Origin: an uncultured Oscillospiraceae bacterium
GTDB taxonomy: Bacteria; Bacillota; Clostridia; Oscillospirales; Oscillospiraceae
Direction of reading: 5' to 3'
NCBI GenBank assembly: GCA_944383195.1
Contig: CALWOP010000001.1
Coordinates: forward strand, 30,083 to 94,082
Length of the DNA: 64,000 nucleotides
The position numbers were made by a program, and so were the translations under genes. Shown one piece after another: positions 8,383 through 17,400 of this stretch; positions within the stretch are counted from its first letter, which is position 1, and each line of letters starts with the position of its first letter. The notes below the pieces were generated by a model, which was given only the letters and a program-made list of their open reading frames with translations, was not told where the DNA came from and searched no databases.

Positions 8383-9672
8383 ATGAGCAGCAAATACATT
8401 GTACGTCAGCCCATCAAAGACCGGAACAACCGAATCGTGGGATATGAGATTCAGTACTATGGGGAGAACAGTGCCTTTGGTGGAGACGGGGAAGCGGCCA
8501 ATGACTTTGCCGCTGCGGACACCATTTACAATTTTCTGACCCTGAATACGGATAAGCTGCTGCGTGGTACGTTGAATTTTATGACGTTTACCACCACACT
8601 GCTGATGAAAAAAACCCCCCGTCTGTTTAACAAAGACGAGCTGGTCATTCAGATCGACGACAGTGTGATCATCCACCCGCTGGCTATGCACATCCTGCAG
8701 CAATATGCCAAGGAGGGGTACAAAATCGCCGTCAATGAATTCCAGTTTGCCCCCCGGTATCTGGCTATGCTGGACAGTATTGATTACATCAAGGTGAATT
8801 TCCAGACCATGCAGGAGCTTACGCTGAAAAATATCATTGAGATCGCCCACAGCATGAACAAGTCGTGCATTGCAGTGGGGATCGACACTGAGGAGCTGTA
8901 TCAGCGGGCTCAGAAGCTGGAAGTGGACGCCATGGAAGGGACTGTCGTGGCAGAGAAGATGGCGCAAAAGACCCACAACAGCGGATATATGCAGAGCAAC
9001 TTCTTCCGCTTGATGGTGGCGGTCATCAAGGATGAGCCGGATGTGGAGGAGATCGAGCGGATTATTTCTGTGGATGCAACCTTGACCTACGGCCTTCTGC
9101 GGATTGCCAATTCCCGCTATTTTTCCCTGCGCAGCAAGGTGACCAGTGTGCGGCAGGCTGTTATGACCATCGGCCTGAATGGGCTGAAGCAGTGGGTGTA
9201 CCTGCTGAGCGCCAGCAATGCGGAGAACCAGATGGATGAGGGCGCGGAAGAATTCCTGCGGTTGTCTCTGATGCGGGCACATTTCTGCGAGAGCTTGATG
9301 AATTACGCCAAAAATATGCCTGTCAGCAAGTCTGATGCTTACTTGATGGGTATGTTCTCCACACTGAACTATCTGATCGACGCTCCTATGGAGGAGATTT
9401 TGCAGCAAATCCCCATGTGCCAGGAAGTGAAAGATGCCCTGCTGCACCATAAGGGACGGTGTGGAATCCTCTATGACCTTGCCCTTTGCTATGAGCGGGC
9501 GGCCTGGGCCCAAATTGACCGGCTGGCTGGTGAACTGGGCATCCAGACCAATTTGTTGACCAGCCTATACTTCAGCTGCATGGAGGAAGTAAACCGGATC
9601 TGGGGAGAAATTTCCCAGGCCGAGGGAATTCAGCCTGAGCAGCTGAAAGAAGAGCAACCCGCGGCTGAATAA
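8383..9672 (+). CDS. EAL/HDOD domain signalling protein (YuxH type)
   Basis: A 429-residue two-domain protein. Residues 1 to about 195 resemble a degenerate EAL domain (opening SSKYIVRQPIKDRNNRIVGYE), but I do not see an intact catalytic EAL signature, so c-di-GMP hydrolysis is unlikely. Residues about 200-400 match an HDOD domain (NFFRLMVAVIKD, LLRIANSRYF, a run of amphipathic helices). Such proteins are thought to be signalling scaffolds. It is the last gene of the operon, four bases after cheV, and is followed by a strong terminator. Its exact role is unknown. Confidence 0.85.
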   Translation: MSSKYIVRQPIKDRNNRIVGYEIQYYGENSAFGGDGEAANDFAAADTIYNFLTLNTDKLLRGTLNFMTFTTTLLMKKTPRLFNKDELVIQIDDSVIIHPLAMHILQQYAKEGYKIAVNEFQFAPRYLAMLDSIDYIKVNFQTMQELTLKNIIEIAHSMNKSCIAVGIDTEELYQRAQKLEVDAMEGTVVAEKMAQKTHNSGYMQSNFFRLMVAVIKDEPDVEEIERIISVDATLTYGLLRIANSRYFSLRSKVTSVRQAVMTIGLNGLKQWVYLLSASNAENQMDEGAEEFLRLSLMRAHFCESLMNYAKNMPVSKSDAYLMGMFSTLNYLIDAPMEEILQQIPMCQEVKDALLHHKGRCGILYDLALCYERAAWAQIDRLAGELGIQTNLLTSLYFSCMEEVNRIWGEISQAEGIQPEQLKEEQPAAE

Positions 9673-9708
9673 GCACCGGCTGTGCGTAAAAGTATTGAAT
9701 ATTGCAAC

Positions 9709-9745
9709 AAACGCCCCTTTCGGCTTTTAGCCGAAAGGGGCGTTT
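9709..9745. terminator. Bidirectional hairpin between the flagellar/che operon and bacteriohemerythrin 1
   Basis: A 17-base perfect stem (AAACGCCCCTTTCGGCT pairing with 9729-9745) with a three-base loop. It lies between two convergent genes and carries A/T runs at both stem ends, so it can serve both strands. Confidence 0.9.
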
Positions 9746-9765
9746 GTCCTATTAAGCAGAAGGAA

Positions 9766-10170
9766 TCAGGCACCATGCTCCTGGACATATCTGGCCATGC
9801 GCTTATCCTCGGTCCGGATATGGGTAACTAACACAGCTACCATACGGTTCAACTCGCCCAGCGTTTTGACCGTAGGGCCTTCTTGCAGCAAAACCTGAGC
9901 ACTCTGCGCCAGTTGATTGCGGTATGACTCATGAAACTGCTTGTGGCCGGTGTAACCAGGATAATTGGTGCGGGTTTGCAGACGTTCTTCATCGCCGAAG
10001 TGCCGTGTCACATAGTCGCTTAAAAATTTTACAGTATCTTGGATCTGGTCACGGCCTTTCCCCTGGGCGCAGGCGTCCATCAGGCGGTTGACCGCTTCAA
10101 AAAGCTGCTTATGCTGGCTATCGATCAGTTGGTAACCAGTCAGCAAGTCTTGTGTCAGTTCGTAGCTCAT
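9766..10170 (-). CDS. Bacteriohemerythrin 1
   Basis: A 134-residue single-domain oxygen-binding protein with a di-iron site. All seven usual iron ligands are present: His20, His57, Glu61 (HFGDE), His76 and His80 (HKQFH), His117 and Asp122 (HIRTED). AAAGGAG lies 9 bases before the ATG. Upstream is a TGCCGATAT box with a suitable -35 spacing, so it is probably made with the late flagellar genes. It may scavenge or report O2 at the motor or receptors. A close paralogue with the same promoter type is at 46153-46560. Confidence 0.95.
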   Translation of the reverse strand: MSYELTQDLLTGYQLIDSQHKQLFEAVNRLMDACAQGKGRDQIQDTVKFLSDYVTRHFGDEERLQTRTNYPGYTGHKQFHESYRNQLAQSAQVLLQEGPTVKTLGELNRMVAVLVTHIRTEDKRMARYVQEHGA

Positions 10171-10226
10171 GTTGGTAACTCCTTTTGATCATGGGATTGG
10201 AACAGAAACTTGTTCACTTACTATCT

Positions 10227-10252
10227 ATATCGGCAGCTCTTTTGAATAATAA
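10227..10252 (-). promoter_or_regulatory. Sigma-28-type promoter of bacteriohemerythrin 1
   Basis: On the minus strand the -10 element reads TGCCGATAT (10227-10235), with TTAT 13 bases upstream. The -10 is a textbook match to the sigma-28/SigD consensus. It sits about 57 bases upstream of the start codon. Confidence 0.75.
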
Positions 10253-10333
10253 TAGCTCTTATTATTTTTTATAAATTAGTTGGAAATGAAAATGGCCGCT
10301 TATCTGAGGGATGATATTTTCCCTATGTCCTCT

Positions 10334-10360
10334 TATTCCAAGATAAAAAGTGGTCGATAA
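10334..10360 (+). promoter_or_regulatory. Sigma-28-type promoter of the yjfB-like gene
   Basis: The -10 element GGTCGATAA occupies 10352-10360, with TATT at 10334-10337 as a weak -35. The 9-mer is identical to those before cheA and the receptor at 44061. It lies 43 bases before the small gene's ATG. Confidence 0.7.
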
Positions 10361-10402
10361 TAAAGCTGAAAGAATTAGCTGCATTGGAAAGGGGGGATCA
10401 GA

Positions 10403-10573
10403 ATGGTAGAGGCTATCATGGGGATGCAGACGGCACAGATCCAAAGTGCCTACAGCACCGCGCTGATGAAACGGTCCATGGATGATGCAGAGAGTCAGGC
10501 GATTTCTCTGATCAACGACATGATCGCTTCAGTGCCTGCACCGGCACAGTACACCTTTGATGTGCGTGCCTAA
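10403..10573 (+). CDS. yjfB: YjfB-family putative motility peptide
   Basis: A 56-residue protein beginning MVEAIMGMQTAQIQSAYSTA, with a helical middle (residues about 17-44) and a short Pro/Ala tail. This pattern (small, helical, conserved MxxAQxQ, Met-rich second helix) matches the YjfB family found near flagellar genes in firmicutes, whose function is not established. A GGGGGGA tract lies seven bases before the ATG. The upstream GGTCGATAA element places it in the sigma-28 regulon, and a strong terminator follows, so it is a monocistronic unit. Confidence 0.8.
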   Translation: MVEAIMGMQTAQIQSAYSTALMKRSMDDAESQAISLINDMIASVPAPAQYTFDVRA

Positions 10574-10620
10574 AAGGTGGGGAAAATACCAGACCAATTA
10601 AAAAAGCGTATCATAAAGAA

Positions 10621-10657
10621 AACACCGTGCTCAGGAGAAAAACCTGAGCACGGTGTT
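10621..10657. terminator. Terminator of yjfB and of the second S-layer gene
   Basis: A 15-base stem (AACACCGTGCTCAGG pairing with 10643-10657) with a seven-base A-rich loop and T-run on the plus side. It separates two convergent genes and has an acceptable tail on the minus strand too. Confidence 0.9.
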
Positions 10658-10686
10658 TTTTAACATAGCGTTTCAGCTGTAGAGAC

Positions 10687-13600
10687 TTACAGTGTTACCG
10701 CTTTGGCCAGCACGACCGCCATTTCCGCCCGAGTCATAGTCTGGAGGGGGCGGAGCCGGCCTTGCGTGTCCCCGGAAAATAGGCCGTTTTTCACCAGTAC
10801 AGCCATGGCGTTTCGTGCGTAGGGGGAAATACTCTGCCAGTCAGAGTAGCCATACAGGACGCTTTCTGATTCTGTACTGAGGCTCCAACCAGAAGAGACC
10901 ATAGCCTGGTAGAGCATGGTTGCGGCGGCCTCACGGGTGAGGGGGGCCATGGGACGGAATGTGCCGTCCGGGTAACCAGAGGCGATACCCAAAGCATAGG
11001 CTTTTTGAACCGCCTGGGCATAGTAGGCGTTGGAAGGAACGTCCGAGAAAGTATGCCCGGAGGCGCTGGGGAAGGAGAATGCCTGATCCAGCATGACCAG
11101 GAAACTGCCCCGGGTCATGGGAGCTTGGGGAGAATAAGTCCCAGTCCCTGTTCCGGTGACTACGTGGTTCTCATATAAGAAGTCCACAGCGGCGGCGGCC
11201 CAGCTGGCGCTTCCCATATCAGAGAAGTACCGGGAGGTGGTGTTGGGAGTGACCCGGATCTGTACGGTGCCCTGATAGGTACTGCCGTTGGAAGTGGTAG
11301 CAGTGTAGCGCAGAGAGACCGTTCCCTGGAATCCGACCAGAGGGACAAAGGAAATTTCCGAAATACCCGGTGTGGCGGAGGGGTAATAAGACGTGGCAGA
11401 ACGCACCTGGCTGTTGGCAGAGTGAATCCCGTTGTAGCGATAGTAGAGGTGTCCGCCGGTGATCTGGTCCACTCCGGTAAACTGTACCGAAGACAGGGTG
11501 CCATTCCCTTGCTGGGAGCATACCGACTCAAAGTCAGAGGAGCGCAGAGCCACAGGCTGGTAGGAGGTGTAGTAGGTAATGACATCCGCCTGCACCTGGT
11601 TCACCGTGATGGTGACGGTACCGGAGAATTGCCGTCCCTTGGTGCTTTCTCCGGTAAAGGACAAGGAGAATGTACCGGAATACGTACCGCTGGGCACAAA
11701 GCTGACCCGGTCCAGATAAGGGGAGGAGGAGCGGTAATAGCTGCGGGAGGCCGTCACCTTACTTCCGTACTGGCTGGGAGAGGTATAGTCATAATACAAT
11801 GTGCCGTAGGAAGTGGAGGGCAGGGTGAAGCGGACAAAGTTGAGGGAATCCCCTGTGGCGGAACGGCAGTAGTCATCGAAATCGCCGTCCTGGAAAGTGA
11901 GGACCTGTCCGCTGGTGATTTGATAGGACAGGCGCGACTGGACACCGCCCACATCGATTTCCACCGTGCCGGAGAAGCTCTCTCCCTCGGTGTTCCAGCC
12001 GGTAAAGGGGATGTACACAGTCCCGTTGAACCCACTGGCCGCCACGAAAGTGACATCATCCAGTCTGGGGGAAGAGGTGCGGTAATAGTTGAGGTTTTCG
12101 TTTACTTTACTGTCGTAATTGCCGGAGGAGGTATAGTCATAATACAGCGTCCCCTGAGAAGAAGCGGGCAGGGTAAATCTGACCCGATAGAGGTTGCTGC
12201 CGGTCAGGGAGCGGGACAGGTCGTTAAAATCGCTGTCATCCAGGTTGACCATACCATTTTGGTGGATGGCGTAATGAATGGAACCGTTGCCTTGGGAGGA
12301 AATGGTGATGCCCACCTCGCCATAGAAGAGCGTGCCCCGAGTGTCCCAGGCGGTAAAGGGAATGGAGACGGCGCCCACATAGTCCTTGTTTGCCACGAAC
12401 GTAATGTTGTCCAAGTACGGGGAGGAGGAGCGGTAATAGTCCCGGCTCTCCGTCACCAGAGAGGAGTAATCTCCCGTGGAGGAGTAACCATAGTACAACG
12501 TTCCTTGGGAGGAGAGAGGCAAGACAAAGCGGACCCGGTCCAGATTGTAGCCGGTCAGAGAGCGGGAGAGATTATTGAAATCATCATCATCAAAGCGCAC
12601 CCGGCCGCCCTGAGAGACGGTATAGGTAATGTCGCCGGAAGCAGAGGCGGAACGCACTTCAATGGTGACACGGCCCCGGTAGGAGTAGCCGTTGACGTTC
12701 CAAGCCGTGTAAGGGATGATGATGGTATCAGATACCCCTTCTGCGGGCAAGAAGTACACATCTCCCAGATTGGGACTGCCGGAATACTTGTATTTTTCCG
12801 TGGAGGCGACAGGGGTGCCTGGATAGCTGGAGGAGAGGTAGTTGGAGTACAGCGTCCCCCAGCCCTTATCCGGAAGGGTGAACATCACATAACTCAGGTC
12901 GTTGCCGGTACGGTTGCGGCAGGCCACCGCAAAATCGGAGGCGCTGAACTGGATCACATTTCCGTTGGAGGTGGAATAGGTCACATCCTGGGGCGCGTCC
13001 ACAGTGACCTCAATGGTCCCCTGGAAAAACTCTGTGCCGGAAGCGTAGCCCATATAGGAGATCACGGCAGTGCCCTCAAAGTCCGGCTTTGGCACAAAGG
13101 TAATGTCGGACAGGGAATTTTGTCCATTCCCCGGGCTGACGTAGAAGGTCTCATTGGTGCCCACGCCGGAGCCGGTGTCCCCCTCAGAGGTGTAGTGGTA
13201 GTATAGCGTACCCTGCTGCGTGGAAACGGACAAGCCGCTGACATAGAGCAGGCTCTTTTGCAGGACGTTGAAACTTTGGCTCTGCAGAGGTGAGATCAGG
13301 GAAGAGAAGGACAGGGGAGAAGCTACGCCTGCGGAGGTGTGAATGACCTCGGCGGTGGCTTTTTCCACTGTGACCACAACGCTGTCAGTGTAGTTGGAGT
13401 ATCCGTTGATCTGCACGGTAATGGTTGCGGTTCCCGGATTCTTGGGGTAAAGGTAGCCCTGGCTGACTTCTACCACACTTGAGTCGCTGCTGGTCCAGGT
13501 AAGGCTATCCTTAATGGAATCACCATAAATTTTATAACGAAGTGTATAGTTTTTGCCCACCCGAAGGGTCACAGCGCTGTCATCCAGAATGATGCCCTGG

Positions 13601-14361
13601 ACCTGAACCACACATTCCGTCAGTATGCCATTGGCAGAGGCGGTGATCTCCGTTTCGCCGGCGGACACGCCGGTAACAGTGGCGGTGGTGGGGGCGCCGG
13701 GCGTCACAGTGGCCACGGAGGCGTCCCGGGTAGCCCAGGTCACTTCCTGGGGAGCGGTCTCCGGCGTGACGGCGGCAAGGAGCTGCCCGGACTGGCCGGG
13801 GGCCAGCTCCAGGGTCTGAGGCGTGACGGTGATCCCAGGGGGGGTATTGGGGGAAACCGTGACATTACAGGTGGCTACCGGCAGCGGAGCTTGGCCGCTG
13901 GGGGTGACAGTCACCGTAATGCTCACTTCTTTGATGGGATCGTTGGTTTCGGCGGTTTTCAGGGCCTCCACCTGAATGGTGAGGCTGCCGTCGGAGGTCA
14001 GCACCTTGACCTCGTCAGGGGCATTACTTTCCCAATGAACCGTGGTTCCCTGGGGAATGTAATCGATCACAGTTCCATCCGTGGTTGTCAGCTTGGCGGT
14101 CAGAGTGCCGCGCTCGCCCACTTTCAGCGACATACTTTGCTGATCCAGGGAAACGCTTCTCAAAACAATGGGAGCTTCCGGCGTATCGTCGGTGCCGTCC
14201 CCATCGGCCAAGGGGGATTCTGGCTGGGACGTGAGCGGGGCTTGAACGGCGTCATTGCCCAGGCTGGTGTCCTCTGCGGCCCATGCCGGGGGAACCATAG
14301 CTGTCAACATGACTACCGACAGACAGGCAGCCAGCAGACGGGTTCCAAAAGGTTTTTTCAT
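10687..14361 (-). CDS. S-layer protein with Ig-like (BIG2) domains, six repeats and C-terminal SLH domains
   Basis: A 1224-residue exported protein. It has a signal peptide (MKKPF...PPAWAAE), then Ig-like/BIG2 modules to about residue 335. Six repeats of about 110 residues follow, each with a core like VRFxLPxSSQGTLYYxY, a Tyr/Ser-rich YYRSSSPYLD stretch and a closing FxGTVxIxV strand. Three SLH domains (from about residue 1045) end the protein; SLH domains anchor proteins to pyruvylated wall polymer. A GGAGGAG site precedes the ATG. A hairpin separates it from the SLH gene upstream. It probably builds or decorates the surface lattice; the repeats might alternatively mediate adhesion. Confidence 0.88.
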   Translation of the reverse strand: MKKPFGTRLLAACLSVVMLTAMVPPAWAAEDTSLGNDAVQAPLTSQPESPLADGDGTDDTPEAPIVLRSVSLDQQSMSLKVGERGTLTAKLTTTDGTVIDYIPQGTTVHWESNAPDEVKVLTSDGSLTIQVEALKTAETNDPIKEVSITVTVTPSGQAPLPVATCNVTVSPNTPPGITVTPQTLELAPGQSGQLLAAVTPETAPQEVTWATRDASVATVTPGAPTTATVTGVSAGETEITASANGILTECVVQVQGIILDDSAVTLRVGKNYTLRYKIYGDSIKDSLTWTSSDSSVVEVSQGYLYPKNPGTATITVQINGYSNYTDSVVVTVEKATAEVIHTSAGVASPLSFSSLISPLQSQSFNVLQKSLLYVSGLSVSTQQGTLYYHYTSEGDTGSGVGTNETFYVSPGNGQNSLSDITFVPKPDFEGTAVISYMGYASGTEFFQGTIEVTVDAPQDVTYSTSNGNVIQFSASDFAVACRNRTGNDLSYVMFTLPDKGWGTLYSNYLSSSYPGTPVASTEKYKYSGSPNLGDVYFLPAEGVSDTIIIPYTAWNVNGYSYRGRVTIEVRSASASGDITYTVSQGGRVRFDDDDFNNLSRSLTGYNLDRVRFVLPLSSQGTLYYGYSSTGDYSSLVTESRDYYRSSSPYLDNITFVANKDYVGAVSIPFTAWDTRGTLFYGEVGITISSQGNGSIHYAIHQNGMVNLDDSDFNDLSRSLTGSNLYRVRFTLPASSQGTLYYDYTSSGNYDSKVNENLNYYRTSSPRLDDVTFVAASGFNGTVYIPFTGWNTEGESFSGTVEIDVGGVQSRLSYQITSGQVLTFQDGDFDDYCRSATGDSLNFVRFTLPSTSYGTLYYDYTSPSQYGSKVTASRSYYRSSSPYLDRVSFVPSGTYSGTFSLSFTGESTKGRQFSGTVTITVNQVQADVITYYTSYQPVALRSSDFESVCSQQGNGTLSSVQFTGVDQITGGHLYYRYNGIHSANSQVRSATSYYPSATPGISEISFVPLVGFQGTVSLRYTATTSNGSTYQGTVQIRVTPNTTSRYFSDMGSASWAAAAVDFLYENHVVTGTGTGTYSPQAPMTRGSFLVMLDQAFSFPSASGHTFSDVPSNAYYAQAVQKAYALGIASGYPDGTFRPMAPLTREAAATMLYQAMVSSGWSLSTESESVLYGYSDWQSISPYARNAMAVLVKNGLFSGDTQGRLRPLQTMTRAEMAVVLAKAVTL

Positions 14362-14390
14362 CGGAATCTCCTCCTTCCGGTTTTAAAGAC

Positions 14391-14417
14391 AAGGGCGGGC
14401 AGACGCTGCCCGCCCTT
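14391..14417 (-). terminator. Hairpin between the two S-layer genes
   Basis: An 11-base GC-rich stem (AAGGGCGGGCA pairing with 14407-14417) with a short loop, followed on the minus strand by GTCTTTAAAA. It would stop or reduce read-through from the larger SLH gene into the smaller one. Confidence 0.7.
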
Positions 14418-14428
14418 GCTTTGGTTGG

Positions 14429-17400
14429 TTAATTTTCAGGCCGGTAATCACCACGGACGACCACAAATTGGCCGCTGCCGGTGATAAAGCCGCCCTCGCC
14501 CGCACCAGCCTGGAACTCCAGAATAAAGGCATCATTGGTACTGTTCATAGCCGCGTCGCTGAGTACCATACTGGTGGGAAGGATAATCTGGTAGCCGTTG
14601 GTGATGTTCTCAAATTTCAGGGTGAAGGTACGAGTGGTAGCAGTGGAATTGCTTCCGGACTTGATCTCACTGGGATTGCCGATCATGGTCAAAATGGAGG
14701 TCATGGTGGGATTATCGTTCTCATCATTGGCACCATAGCCCCGATTGATCACCGGGCGCAGGGTATCTTCATCGCCCACGCCGCTGCTCCCAGGCAATTC
14801 ATCCATGCAGTAGAGGGATTCATTGAACGTGAGGGTCACGGTTCCGGAATAGGTCGCGGGAGTTCCTGCCTGCATACTGGTGACCGTGGTTCCCACTTTG
14901 ATCAGGTAGGGAGGCTCCCGATCAGGGATGTGCACATTGTCCACCGCTTTGAAGGAGTAGGCGCTGCCCAGGGCATTCTGGGCGGTGGCCAGACAGTAGA
15001 AGTAAGTGGCGTTCAGTTCACTGCGCATGGCATCGGTAAAGTCCACAGACTGGGAAACGTCTTTCTTCGTGTCCAGCTTGCCGGTGTCCACCGGAGTGCC
15101 GCCGCCGGTCAGACGGCGCTGGATGATTTGCTGTATCTCGTCCTTGGCAGTCTGACTGGCGTAGACATCGAAGTAGGACTTTCCGGTAGCTTGTTCCTTG
15201 GTAGTCAGCATGGCCTCCAGAATGGTCATGTATGTGTTGTCATCCTTCTCATCGCCATCGAGAGGCCCTTCTGTAAAGGAATCGTCCAGATAGCTTCCCT
15301 TCAGCTCTTTCTTGAATATGCTGGGCAGCTGATTGGGAGCAAAGAGAGCGTAGTCCAGCTTGGCGTTCTCCGTCGTGGTGAACGATACCTCCGGGTTGGT
15401 GGCCTCCAGGGTGATATAGGGGATATCCACATCAGAGGTCACAAACCGATAGGCGTACACCTCAGAATAGGTCTGGTTGGACATACCCTGAATGACGAAG
15501 TAAACGATGTACTTGGTGTTCGGCTCCAGATCCTCCACGACCTTCTCAATTTCAGAGGGGCCAAGGTTGAGGGAGCCATACTTGATGCGGGGGTTGGCCG
15601 CATAGGAGGTACTGGCGTTGACAATATCCAGCCGGGCGGGGGTAGAGATCTCCTGCAGGTAGTCAAACTTCATGTTCTCATAGTACCCCTCTTCCGGAAG
15701 CTTCTCATAGTCCGCATCCGAAGAGAAGTCGCTGGGAATTTGATCTTTATCCTTACCGGTGGTGGGGATGGTTTCCTTGGGCGCCACCACATAGTACACC
15801 GTACCCGGGCGGTCCAGCATAAGGTACATATTCACCGCGGAAGAACCCGCCGCAAAGGTGGGGTGGTTGCTGGCAAACACGGGGGGCGTCTGATCGCTGA
15901 ACTGCTTGATGAGGTTGAAATCATCCGGCTGTCCAATGTTGGTGATGCTGGAAGGCACCATATTGTTGTAATTGTCCACAGTCAGGTTGTTGGCCAGAGT
16001 CTGAAGGTTGTTGGTGCTGCCGGCCAGGATATTGATGCCAATGTTGATGCGCTGGCTCCAGGTATCCGGGTCGGTGAGACTGCCCACCTGTGTAAAGTGG
16101 ATGGCGTACTCATACTCAGCGTCTTCTTTCAGCGTGTTGAGCTGAGCAAAGTCCGGGGCGTTGCTGGGGTCCAAGAAATGCCGGGTCAGACTGACGCCGA
16201 TGCGCTCAGAGCCATCAGGCACCGTCACGGTATAGCTGCCCAGCAATTCCCACTCAGACGGGGAGCCGCTTTCCGTGTTGCGGTAGTAAAGCTCAAAGGC
16301 CGCGCTGGTGTCCGACCAAATGATCATGTCCCAATCGATGTTGTCGGCGGTATTTTCCGTGGTCATGGGGGTGAGCTTCCAGCTCACATCCACCCGGTTT
16401 TTCACCTTGGCCTGCTCCACATCGTCCGGATCATCAGGGTTAGTCGGGGTATAAAGCTCCAGGCTGGTGATGTTGGGGTTGCTCAGATTCACAATGGCAA
16501 AGACGGTTTTAAATCGGTCCAGCGTGGTCTTGCCCATGACGTTTTTGGTGGCGGAGGTGTCGGCAATGGTGCCGGCTTCGATCTCAAAGTAGTACTCCAC
16601 GCCGCTTTCCAGGTTCAAAGCGCTGTTGGCTTTCACAGACTTGGTGGGGAAGGTGACCACCGTTTTGCCCTCCTCCAGGGTGATCTCGGCATAGCGGTAG
16701 TCAATGACCCACTCTTCCGTGGTCTTATCCATGGCGCCGATGGCCTCGGGCACCACCTCGGGCCGGCCGTTTCCGGTGTCTACATAGAGCTTAATGCTGT
16801 TGCGCAGGAAGTTTGCCATGGCCTCACGGGCAGAGGCATCGTTGCCGCCCGCCTGGATGACGTTTTGATACAGCTGTACCAGAGGGGTGTTGGTATCGGC
16901 GGTCTGAACTTCCTCACTGAATACCAGGCGGATATCCGTGTTGGGCAGGGGGGTGTCCACGTCGTCCCCGTTGTACTTGGTAAATTCCTGGGTCGCGGTG
17001 GGGGCGTTGGGGTCGGCGGTATGGATGGTGAGTTTTTTCACCGTGGCGGAGAAGTTCCCCGCCTTATCCTGGGCCACGTAGTAGACATCATAGGCCTTTT
17101 CCGACTCCAGGCCGCTGATGCTGAAGGAGGCGTCCTGGTTTTCCTTCATGCTGACCTTGCCGCTCTTCAGGGCGTTCATACCTGCCGACACCTGAAGCTT
17201 GGCCGTGTCGCTGCTCAGGTCCACCGCGCCGCTCTGGCCGGCCAGAGGCTTGGGGTATTCCTCGCCCTGGGGCACAACGACCCAGTATAGAGTGCCGTCT
17301 TCATTGAGGTTGGCGTACAGACCCACGGAAGTCTTCTCCACTTTGTTGACGGTAGGCTCGGTGTTGAACAGGGGGGGCGTACCGTCAACGGTGGTAAAGC

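Noticed and set aside
14468-17290. A 940-codon open frame opposite the large SLH gene (and a 594-codon one at 11422-13206)
   Set aside because: Low-complexity Gly/His/Val/Arg-rich translations without ribosome sites; they follow from the codon bias of the SLH genes on the other strand.
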